From Mixophyes australis (lineage: Eukaryota; Chordata; Amphibia; Anura; Limnodynastidae), in NCBI GenBank assembly GCA_036250195.1, contig JAVHZZ010000006.1:154864224-154928223 (forward strand): a DNA stretch of 64,000 bases. Direction: 5' to 3'. Both the position numbers and the translations under genes were made by a program. How positions within the stretch are numbered: the stretch's first letter is position 1; each line of letters starts with the position of its first letter. A model generated the notes under the pieces. That model had not been told where the DNA came from, did no database searches, and saw only the letters and a list, made by a program, of their open reading frames with translations. Below are positions 1 to 64,000 of the stretch, one piece after another.

Positions 1-1250
1 ACCTGTTTAGTGAGGCTTGGGCTAGACCTGAACATAAGTTTGTTTTCCACAGGCCACATGTACTTTATTCACTCCCTAGTGACGATATAGTAAAAATAGG
101 AGTACATGCCTAGGGTGGATGCACCCATAGCCTCCCTTTCCTTATGTTGCCACTGACTGCACGGATAGAAATATCAAAGCCACCTTTAAGTCCATCTACA
201 TAGTGGGAAAGAGCTTCCCTTAGACCCAGTTTGGCTTCTACATAAGTCAGTTAGGATGTGTAAGTGTTGGTGGAAAAATTGGATTAAGGCTCTGAGTCCG
301 ATGACACAAATCAGATTTTCTCACCTTGGAGCATATCTGTGTAGCCTCGGAGTATCTTGGAGGGGAAGTGGCCACTAATATGGATCTCAGTGGTTCAAGG
401 ATTTCAGCCCACACCATTGCAGCATGCCGTAACCTATGGCCAGGAGGAGAACTCTGAGTCCAAGAGGACTTTGGAGTTCCTTCTGTAGTCTGCTAAGGGC
501 CTATTTGGTCCTGAGCTAGATAAAATCATTGCTCAGTCTGCAATGGGGGAAGATATTCCATCCTTCCTTCCTTCCTACCTATCTGGACCTAGGTTTCGTT
601 CTTTTCTCCCTACAGGATTGCTAGAGGTCAGTCCTCGGCCCCCCAACCGCCTACCCCCAACTCCCTTAGACGGCAAGATGTCCAGTGTCTAAGCACTCTG
701 ACATCAGCATGATGGACAGGTTGCTCAACCGGAGACTCCAGTGGTGGGAGTCCGTCAGTGTATCTTCAGGAACCAGCGGTTTTGTTCAACCACAGATGCC
801 TTGGTAAGATATGGGGCTACTTTTTTTTTACCATGGGTCTTCCAGGAAGCAGGGTGAAGTGGGGTGGATCTTCAAGAGGCTATTCGTCCAGTGGATTACC
901 TCTGAGAGGAACAGCCTTCCTTGAAATGTGAGATCGCATTCCACCAGGTTATTGGGTGGGACGGCATGGGGCCTCCGCTGAGCAACGGTCATTTAGTCGT
1001 CTGTGCTCACCTTCACTGAATTTTACAGGTTTAATATTTTTGTGCTCCAGAATACCAGTTTTGAACGTAAGGTACTGCCTACCGTGACTGCTGAGCATAC
1101 CCTTCCTTAGAGACAGCTTGGGACGTCCCCACAGTATCCAGTGTCCCCTATGGATGTCATAGAAAATATGATTTGTGTACTAACGATAAATCCTTTCTCT
1201 AAATCCAATGGGGGGACACTGGACACCCTCCATTCCATTCTTGTTCTTGG
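1..1250 (+). mobile_element. DIRS fragment, internally deleted
   Basis: 499-545 (GTCCTGAGCTAGATAAAATC) matches the gag-like segment at 32036. 765-800 matches the RT-start region at 32284. 960-1075 reads like the YR C terminus (WHGASAEQ... then FTGLIFLC), so RT, RNase H and most of YR are missing. 1118-1230 has the DIRS 3' end (GACGTCCCCACAGTATCCAG, GGGGGGACACTGGACACC). Sense orientation. It continues beyond the left edge. Confidence 0.7.
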
Positions 1251-1655
1251 TCTCTCACTGTTATCCTTGTTAGGGTTTGGTTTTCATGGGAGCATGTTTT
1301 TGCTATTCTTCCTCTTGTTCTGTACCCTTGTTTCTGTCTCGCAGTGCTTTATTAGACAAGTACTGAGGGATTTAAGCCAATGAGGTATAGCGCTTCAAAT
1401 TTAGCGCTAAACTTGAAAGTGCCCAGGCTTCATCACCACACTCTGTACCCCCACAGTTTTTAATGTACCGCTTTGGATTTAGAGAAATTGATTTGGCGTA
1501 AGCGAAAATATCCCATTTTTAACAGCCAACAGTAGCCTGACCTATTTTATTATACAATGATTTGCAATTGTCATGTAAGCCTTGGATAAATAGCACAGCA
1601 CACCCTTATATCACAGTGCAATGTGTGTAATCTACCACTTGTTTTCTTTCCACAG
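1251..1655. other. Intron tail before the first exon in the window
   Basis: No gene seen. Ends in the TTTTCTTTCCACAG acceptor. Confidence 0.6.
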
Positions 1656-55271
<53,616 letters not shown>

Positions 55272-57867
55272 ATTTACTTTGCTCTACTAGACCAGACACC
55301 TCAGGACATGTACCTATGTGAAATATAAAATCTCAAAAGAATGCACAAAAAATATATATATATTCAATTAATGTTACATGTTAAAATTATAGTCATTTAT
55401 GATTATACATTGGCATTTTTATGCTACCTTTTACAATTAAGTGATTATAAATGAGAGCTGAATATTCTGCCTGCAGTACATCTATTGAGCATCCAACAGA
55501 TAAGCTTTATTTATATTTGAAAAATGTATGCTACTTTCATTCAATAGTTTCATTGATTGTACTTTAATTACTACACCATAAGCGTCATTTCTCCCTATGT
55601 TTTCTATTAAATTAATGTTACATGTTAATATTAGTCATTTATACATTTGCATTTTTTTTTTTTTTTTTCAAAAAATAATTTTTTATTTTTTTTTATGTTT
55701 TTCTAGTTTGAAAGACATTAGGGTGCACTTAATGTCTACTGTACATAACAGACATTTTTGCAGTTGCTCCTGATTGCAGACATCTGTTATTGCATGCATA
55801 CCTGACTGATGTAGCTAGGACTCAGGATTAAGACTAGACCTCTAACTGTTGCAAGAGATACGGCAGAAAATCAGTGAACTTCTGTGTGAACTGGACGTGG
55901 CTGCACGGGAACGCCGTTACTGTAAATTGCCTACACAAATCCGGCCACTCCCCACCCCGCTCACTCCCCTAAATTGTAGGCTGTAGTAAGTTTTGTTTGT
56001 GCTTGAAAATGACTTGGACGTGGCTGTGTTCTGTTGCGTATCGTACGGTTCTGAGCACGCGCAGAGTGATTTTTGCGAATGGTAAGCACAAAACCTGCAG
56101 ATACGTTCATAATTTACTCAGGCCCATTGTGCGCTAGTTTGTTTTGAATTTTAGAAGAATTCTTCTTTATTCTAAATTTGTATTAAAAGTTTTTAGAATA
56201 AGAACTTATAACACACAAAATCTACCTCTCCAAATTAAATTACATAGGGGCAAGATAATACTATTTTAATTATTTTTAACTACTTTCTCACAATTTCTTA
56301 ATATCACTATTATTTTAAATATATTTAGCCAGCTTAAAATATAATGAAGGCCTAAAGATATATGCTATTTAATTATGAAAAACTAAGAATTAAAATATTT
56401 TAATATTCCCATAATTTTGGCCCTAAAGTGCCACGATGTAAGAATACTCCGTTTTCTTATCTTCAAGAAGATTACCCCAAGAAAATAAGCAGACCATTTC
56501 TTACACTGACTGAGCATATTCTATTCCATCCCTGATGCGTGTATAACTTTTGACTGTGTGTACAGCATAGGTATGTGGCGTGGCACAGACCTCAGTACAT
56601 CTCTGACTTGTTGCCTAGCATTTGCTTCACTTTGCATTCCGTTTGGAACCTGGCAAGATAAATTCTTGTCTGCACAAGCACTTTGTTTACCCCTTTAAAC
56701 ATATAAAGTAAAGAAAAATACACCCCAAGTAACCTTTACTTAAGCTAAAATGTCGATTGTGTAGACGTGAGTCAGTCAAATTATATTGTATGAACTTTAT
56801 TGCCCATGTCGGCTGTTCACATGATAAGTAAACTTGTGACTTTTTCCTCATACTCTTTATTAGCTGGCTTTAGTCACATCTTTATGGATGTCAGATTCCA
56901 GCTGTGGTGTTGATGAAGAGGAACCAGTCACAGTGCTAGATGCAGCTGCCATTCTGCAAGCACATATGGTCTGCCCCAACAAAAGCATCTAAGAAGCACA
57001 AACCCACCCCCAAGTCCCACCCCAGCCCCACCCCCCAATAAAACAGAATGTGAAATTTATCATAGACAACGTGAAACTGATAACATATTATAGCTAATGG
57101 AATCCTTGCTAGTATGCATAGCTAAATTATAGGAAATTTTACATTGGCTCCAATATCACTGTCACCTTGCAATTGGGGCAAAATCCACACATCCCGTGTT
57201 TTGCTCATGTGGTTAACCTTATTGTACAGAGATTCTTGCGCACTTACAAATACCCTGAATGCATATTACACACATCAAAGGAGATCTTTGCCCATTTTAA
57301 CAGATAATAATGTGCAAGAAATGCTCTTCACATTACAAAGCTGGAACAATTTGTCACAAAATAAAATTATATTTGATTTTCCAGCTAGATGTAATTGTAT
57401 TGTTACTATGCTTGAGAGGCTGCATGGGCAAAGAAAAACTTTAGTGATTTATGATATGTTGCATCAAAATTTTGTGGAATATATATTTCTTTTCTTTTTT
57501 TTCACCCATGAAAATGACGTGAGGACATTTGGTAACAGCTGCGACAATGCTTGTAGGCAGTGATGTTTGCGACATTTTACCCATTCTTATTTGGTAGAAC
57601 AGTTCTTAAGCTGTATGCAGCAGGGTAATGAAGGTTGATTACAGCAATAATGTCCTGCCCTCTCCACACAGACCTTCAAGCTTCAGTGAACTGGCAACCA
57701 TTGACAATGATGACACTGCTCAGATTTGTATTGATGATAGGAGTCAAGATAGACGTTGTAGTTTGTAAAGAATTATCAACCATAGCACACAGTATGCTGA
57801 CAGGTCTGTAGATGTCATAAACAAAAGGGACCGTTTGATAATCACAAGTTTCCTGCACCTACAATAT
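55272..57867. other. Downstream of the last supported RTEL1 exon
   Basis: A 3' UTR or an intron, depending on use of the 55231 donor. A variant poly(A) hexamer ATTAAA is at 55606-55611. A local duplication (about 55366-55425 and 55610-55652) and a T-run at 55653-55671 are present. No further exon could be supported. The open stretch 57144-57563 has no domain that I recognise. Confidence 0.5.
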
Positions 57868-58208
57868 CGTCATCATCATCACCATTTATTTATATAGCGC
57901 CACTGGTTCCGGAGTGCCGTACAGAGAACTCACTCACATCAGTCCCTGCCCCATTGGAGCTTGCAGTCTAAATTCCCTAATATACACACAGACAGACAGA
58001 GAGAGACTAGGGTCAATTTTGATAGCAGCCAATTAACCTACTAGAATGTTTTTGGAGTGTGGGAGGAAACCGGAGCAGCCGGAGGAAACCCAAGCAAACA
58101 CGGGGAGAACATACAAACTCCACACAGATAAGGTCATGGTCGGAAGTTGAACTCATGACTCTAGCGCTGTGAGGCAGAGGTGCTAACCACTTAGCCATCG
58201 TGCTGCCC
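57868..58208 (-). mobile_element. SINE copy, complete, minus strand
   Basis: Reverse-orientation copy of the family at 40026. On the minus strand the head is GGGCAGCACGATGGCTAAGT, the tRNA-like block follows, and the tail of GCGCTATATAAATAAATGG plus (GAT)n lies at 57868-57905. Confidence 0.88.
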
Positions 58209-59295
58209 ATACAATACAAGCATAACATATTTTTTCCGCACCAGCATTGGGAATTTATTATTATTGATTTGGATTGATAAATAAATAAAAATGACAAAAT
58301 GAAGAGCCACCCTATTCTACCACTTATGGACAGAAAATGGTGGAAACATCTGGCCAAGGTGGCTCCAATTCATCCTTATTATTAATATGCATTTACACAT
58401 GCCACACAGTTATCTTTGCAACGCACGTTATCTTTGCCTTACCACTAGTAAGGCATAGTATAGTACAAAGCATAGTGATTTTAATGAGGCAACATCTGTT
58501 TTCAGTGGATTCTTTACGGTTTCTCCTTTTATTATAGAAAATAACATTGCAACATCTGCAAGGGAAAGAATGACTCATTAGAAAATGCATTGATGGTACA
58601 CTGAGGTGATGTTACGATAATGTCTCCACTTTATCTCTTACTCAACACCCTTTTATCTCCCTTCATCGTTTTTTCACCGCTACCTTATGAATGGCGAAGA
58701 CCAGGCAGCTGCAGTGGGCAGTGAGGAACAGTTGAAATGTAGAACAAACCATCATTTACCTCCTTTCACGCCTGAGTCAGGTACGTTGCAAAGTGACTAC
58801 TGCACAAAATGTTTTGTTTTGTTTTTTCAGTACTGCTTGCAGCAATAGTCCATCCATCTGACCCACTAATGTAATTTGTATAGTGATAGCTGTCCTGTTC
58901 TCCCCTCACTTTCACTTTACGCAATCTGCTTTAGGTGCTATTTACTACATCACTCTGTATAAAATCGCATTGGGAAATGTTTGTTACAAAGGAAACAGAA
59001 AAATAAATTTGGGCAGCAAAGCAAAATGTTGCAGTGCTTTAGAAATAAGAAGGTTATACACTAAATATAGTGCTTACTACGATACCTGTATCACTGTGTG
59101 GGATATAGTTGGGGCTTTAGCCTTCTGTTATGGGCTTTCTTTTTTGTTGTAGTGTTTAGAATGTAAAGAAAAGATAAAAAATGCAATAAAGTCTTACCTG
59201 ATTTTAAAAAAAATATAGTGCTTACATTATATGCATATATAGTTTAATATATTTGTATCAAACAGCTAAAATGTTGCAAATTTGATCAGGCTTTC
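58209..59295. other. Unassigned sequence
   Basis: No gene or repeat family supported. Open stretches at 58013-58590 and 58883-59152 lack recognisable domains. Confidence 0.45.
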
Positions 59296-59462
59296 TTTTA
59301 TACTAGCTGTATACATAGAAAGAGGGAGCAGTACAGAGGTCTCCTTTTATACTAGCTGTATACATAGAAAGAGGGAGCGGTACAGAGGTCACCTTTTATA
59401 CTAGCTGCGTATAGAAAGAGGGAGCGGTATAGTGGACTCCTTTTTTACTACCCGCATACATA
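59296..59462. repeat. 49-bp tandem repeat, about 3.4 units
   Basis: The unit TTTTATACTAGCTGTATACA then TAGAAAGAGGGAGCGGTACA starts at 59296, 59345, 59394 and 59443, an exact 49-bp period. The last unit is partial and diverged. Confidence 0.92.
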
Positions 59463-61855
59463 TTATACAATTAAATCTCCTGTATGACTAAGTATATTAT
59501 GTAATGTTCGTTTTGTCGCTACCAATAAACATTGTCCAATGCAATTATTGTGGTTCCAATCCACAAAGAGATTTAATAGCAAAAGATAGCAGGATAACGG
59601 CAAACCATGATGATGCATAAAAGGTATAACAATATAAAGGAAAGTATAAACCGAATACATTACATTACGCAAGCACGTCCTGGGCCCAGGTCCATATTCT
59701 GTATTTGTAATCTGCAGTCAGGAAGAGAGAGAGCTTTACACTGGCCCAGGGACTTGCTTATATGCACTTTGTGTATATTTGTGACATCATCACTGTTTAT
59801 GTTAATTCAGATAACACTGAGAGGTCTTCATCCAGGGTTAACGATGTTCCAGTAGACTGCTGGTCATAGGCCAGTTCAATCTTCTCTCAAAGGTGGGGGT
59901 AACTTACTCCAGCTATTGCCTGCGTGTCTTCCCGCCGATAAACCAGTTTATGCTGACCCATACACAATGTGCTTTCTGAGTATTAATCTTATACCATTCA
60001 TAACTTGTGATCGCTTCCCTATTGACACCGGATTTCAGCTAGTAAAATATAGATTAATATGAGACCAAAATACACACATTTCTGTGTACCTGAACCATAA
60101 TTACCTTTAGTGTAATATTATCTATGTATAAATAATCTCTAATACATTTACTAATAAATGAATGTGAATTGTAACCTTATAAACAGTACACATTTATTAA
60201 GTGTCAGAGTGAACGTGTGTGTGTGTGTTGTTAATCCGTGCGATTGGCGAGACGTGGCGTACTAATTGCAATCGTACGGTAAACCAATATTCATTTATCC
60301 AATTATTTGACTTACACAATTAAAAAATATGGAAATCTTATTATAGAAGGGTTATATATGAGCCTCCACAAAGTCATAAATTATGGGTAATTGGCATAGA
60401 AGGTTTTGTTTGCATTTGTTCATTTCGGACTGATCGCATACTGCAGACATTGTAAGGGTATAATGTGCTCTTTATTGTTTATAAAATTTGTGAGAAGTTC
60501 CCTGGAATCACTTGTAAATATAGTGTTTTAGTTGAAACAATGCAAACGGTGGTTTCCTCTCCTTGACTCAACATAGCATTTTTATGACGTTCACTTTTCA
60601 TACATTGATAATCAACAGGATTTAGAGGAAATAAATGAGAAATTAAGTGGAAGGATTAGTAATCTGTTCATCAGTCACCATCCAGCCGACATTCAACACA
60701 TCTGCCAACTACTAAATCTGTTTTTCAAATTTATAGGATAATATAATAGAAACAAAGGCCTATTTAGGAAACATTTTGAGCTAGTAGAGTTCTTGTCAAG
60801 TTACATGTGAATACTGCAATACTTGAGAAATTATTTGGTAATACCATGCAAACACTTAACTATTTCTAACGTGACATCTAAATGACATGTTTTTGCTGCT
60901 AGGCTTTCTGCCTAACCTTTTGTTGACCCCAAAATGTTAAAGTTGTCTGTGTACTACTTTTTCTTTAATAATTCATATATTTTTAATAGCAACCTCCTTT
61001 TTTTTAACTCTTAGAATGTTCTTCCTATAGCAAAAGCGACAATTTATATATTACATTAGTCATAAAATGGACATCTACATAAACAAAACACAAATATCAG
61101 CGCTGTAATACTGGATATCACCTACTAATAACTGAATCCGCAATATTGTAATATAAAAACTACAAAGTTTATTAATAAATAAAAAATACAAATATTTGAA
61201 ATCAGTGCACTGATTATATATACCACATGTTAAATAAACAAGAGGCAAGATTCCGCATATTAAATTGGTATCAAAAAGACTAGTACATAAACAACCTATT
61301 TTGGAGTTAATTGATCACTTCTAACCGCACTCACAGCATAACTTCTGTGTCTGCCAGACCAGAACAAACTTTAGTTTCTATGATGACTGTAAGTAAGCAC
61401 AGTAGTACAGACTGGCTTTTAGCAATCAGTCTGGAAAATTTGGACCGTGCTTGGCTAGCCTAAATGTTTCCCGTAAAGTCTTGCAGTAAATTTCCATATA
61501 CTATAGGTGCTATATACTATTCATTGTGTATGAAGTGTTGTCAGTGACTAAATATTCATGCCATGAGGTAAGAACATAGTTCCAGGCACCACAATTCCAA
61601 GGTTTATCTTGCCAGCTGGCATCTACCTCCAGTACATTCTTAACTCTCCTCCATAGTGCTAGCCATTGCTTTCCCTGAGTGCAGGGTTGGGGGCACTGAC
61701 ACATATAACTAATCTGTCACCCCACAGCATGGGTACCCTACCCTTTACCTTACATGGATCCTGCCGTAGGACACCATCCTCCTCACAGAGCGGCTGCAGG
61801 AAGATGCACACTGTGATGTGTCACTGCAAACCTTGCCCTGTAGTAGGCAGGGGCG
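59463..61855. other. Unassigned sequence
   Basis: AT-rich with no supported gene. Includes a GT microsatellite at about 60216-60228. Confidence 0.45.
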
Positions 61856-61990
61856 GATCTAGGCAACTGCTCTACTGCTCTACCCGGGGCGATTTTAGGG
61901 GGGGGGGGGTGGGGGGGGCGAGGCGATTTTATGGGGGGGGGGGGGGGCGATTTTGGGGGAGGGGGATTTAGGCCCCGCCCCCTTTCTAAT
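61856..61990. mobile_element. Probable hAT-like end with poly-G runs
   Basis: It begins AGGCAGGGGCGGATCTAGGC, resembling a hAT terminus. This is followed by three or four copies of a GGCGATTTTA-type unit separated by long G runs (61898-61909, 61911-61918, 61933-61947). No matching right end was found, so it is truncated or misassigned. The G runs could form G-quadruplexes. Confidence 0.5.
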
Positions 61991-62373
61991 TTTTAAGGCT
62001 GCTGACGGCTGCACACTGTTCAGCATCCGTTCAGCATTGGCAGTGTGCTGTCCGCTGCTCTGTTCTTCTTTGTTCTTTCTATAACGTAATATTGAGATAT
62101 TTTTCCCAAAATGACAACTAATGCGTAACAAGTGGGTGAGCTAATGCTACAGATAAGTTACTTATAGAGTATTTGCCATTAAGTAGTGTTTCACATATTT
62201 TTGCAATTGAATCTGCACTCCTAGTCTTAATAGAATAGAGAGGGACTATAAAATTATATTTCCTCCCACTGCAAAAAAACTTTTTCAATTAATACATTTA
62301 ACAGATTATGCCACTTTGAGTAACAAGCATAGCTTTTAGTATGACAAAAATAAAATAAAAAATATGTTGCATA

Positions 62374-63119
62374 CAGTGTTCTCCCCACGCTTGTCGGAGT
62401 GCTCTGCCCGGCAAAAATCCCCTGCCACCGGCACTGACGTGACCGAAAGTTGCGATGCACTGACATTTCATATGGCAACTTTAGTTGTTGCTATTTACTT
62501 TCTATGTGAATGCCCTTGATTGTGGATATTGACAAGCAGAAAAATACCTGGTTCCTTCCAATATCCATGTTGCACAGTATATGTGGATAATAAGGAAACG
62601 TATCCAGCTGCCTTCAGAAAAAAAATCAATCTTGTTTGTTGACAAGACCATACCTCAGTCTAGGTGAGGCAAGAATTCTTCTTTACAATGGAAACAGCAG
62701 CTGCGTTTGGGCATAAAACTTGTTTATCCGACGATGTAATGAGGATAACGTGTCCTTAGAACAGTCATTAAATAACAGCCCAAATAACATACACTGGTTT
62801 TATCACAGTGTAATCATCATGGTTTACAAGCAGCCTTATTTATAGAAACATTGTAATATACAGATATATTGGAACGAGTTTATACTTGGGACCCGCAGCA
62901 TTCCCTACTGACAATATATCATGGTAATGGTAATTTTAGGCATAGTGTATACCTTTCACAAAGACAACTGGGCCTCTAAGAAGAATTAATATATAAAATG
63001 TTCATCTCGAGATTAAATCAATATAAGGTCAGGATTTCAACATTTAATTATTGCGAAGGTCCCCACCTGTCTACTACTTGATTCCAACTGACTGGCAACA
63101 TTTTCAGGGGAGAACACTG
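62374..63119. mobile_element. hAT-type non-autonomous element, about 746 bp
   Basis: It starts CAGTGTTCTCCCC and ends GGGGAGAACACTG, perfect 13-bp inverted termini of a common hAT MITE type. The left sub-terminal CGGAGTGCTCTGCCCGGC is also typical. The flanking 8 bases (GTTGCATA and TATACATA) agree at only five positions, so the duplication is eroded. No coding is visible. Confidence 0.8.
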
Positions 63120-64000
63120 TATACATATATTGTTTGGAGCATGTTTTGCAATTGTGTGTTTTATTCGTTCTGAACTGCCCAGTTTATCACTATATCCCGA
63201 CTGGCAAAAATAGTACACGGTCCGTTACCACGAAACACAATGTCCTGTTGCTTTCAGTTTTAAGCTAAATAAACAAATTGTCAAAGTGGCTAGAAATTCA
63301 GTGTGTCACCATTCTGGAATCTTACAGTTTATGTCTTGAATTCCCTGAAATCTGTTGGTCTTCCCGCTCCTGCAGATCGAGCTTTACTCAGTCAGTCATT
63401 AACACACTACATGTACAATCGAGGAGACCAAAATTGGGCCATGCCAGGCACGGGGAATTTTATATTCCTCTTAATTCAAAGTCACAGTTTCCAAGTGTTG
63501 TAACACGGCTGGAATGATTGACTTGACAAGTATTACTGAAAAATTATGTCTAGGATAATTCTTGTAAGCCCAGTACCCACTGAGAGATCCTTCTGGTAAA
63601 GAGGACTGTCTTGGGAATCAATTTTGACTTTTCTTTGGTAACAAGTGAGGAAATGGAACTATGTCTCTCTAGCAGAAAGCAGAACTGATACTATTAATAT
63701 CATCTGATAACCACAGATGACAGGAGCATATTTACATAATTTATCGCTCTTCATTCTAGGGGATTCATACCTTGTTTTCTATTCCTCACTGTGCATCGGA
63801 AGATGAGCAGAAATATTTTACTGTACTGGAAAATATCACAGCCGATGGCCCTGTGTTCTTAATGCTTCTATGTGATTAAATCACAAGTGTTCATAATAGT
63901 GGGGGGATGCACCATACAAAAATTAGAAAAAATTGGTTACGTAGGACTGGAGTGAGATGTGCCCACTGTGAAATCTAGCTATAAGGGGGGCCAGTGTTGA
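63120..64000. other. Window end, unassigned
   Basis: No supported gene. Two overlapping open stretches at 63278-63517 have no recognised domain. Confidence 0.5.

Noticed and set aside
1141..1383. An 80-codon hydrophobic frame
   Set aside because: It overlaps the DIRS 3' terminal region and continues into intron sequence. The hydrophobicity comes from T-rich DNA.
61666..61971. A Cys-rich open frame (CHCKPCP) as an RTEL1 RING exon
   Set aside because: The cysteine spacing does not fit C4C4, no good splice sites in the right phase flank it, and the frame runs into the poly-G repeat.

Overview
The window is vertebrate nuclear DNA, most likely from a large-genome frog. It is AT-rich, has long introns packed with DIRS, L2, L1-like, Tc1, MULE and hAT-type repeats, and carries foldback element families that I associate with anurans. 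It contains one recognisable host gene, RTEL1 (regulator of telomere elongation helicase 1), on the + strand. Its 5' exons, including the Walker A exon, lie upstream of base 1.

I could place 29 consecutive coding exons between 1656 and 55271. Their phases agree at every junction, and together they encode about 1,060 residues with no stop. They cover the four iron-sulfur cysteines (exons at 1656, 2311 and 2808), the DEAH box (3178-3189), the rest of the XPD-like helicase core through motifs V and VI (26749-27277), and two harmonin-N-like domains (34449-34944 and 54649-55271). Two introns begin with GC instead of GT: the 11.5 kb intron at 11143 and an 88 bp intron at 34945. The most 3' exon either stops at 55271 or splices onward from a good donor at 55231. 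The PIP box and RING region known from mammalian RTEL1 are not visible after it.

Layout: 1-1250 is a DIRS fragment. 1656-3687 holds seven clustered exons. 3688-11063 is a large intron with a DIRS element that still has both inverted terminal repeats (4157-9107), an L1-like 3' end and a truncated Tc1 element. 11064-11142 is one exon. 11143-22613 is a second large intron with a DIRS copy split by a hAT MITE, an antisense L2, and a sense L2 split by a MULE. 22614-27277 holds twelve exons, with a 46-bp minisatellite in one intron. 27278-33003 is a third large intron with an L1-like fragment, a DIRS fragment and a foldback MITE. 33004-35128 holds seven exons. 35129-54648 is a 19.5 kb intron with DIRS, SINE, TTAA-type and hAT-type elements and a C-depleted stretch. 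54649-55271 holds the last two exons. 55272-64000 has repeats but no gene I can support.

No CRISPR array, RNA gene or operon-like arrangement was seen. The unusual material is in splice-site choice, nested transposons, palindromes and strand-composition asymmetry.
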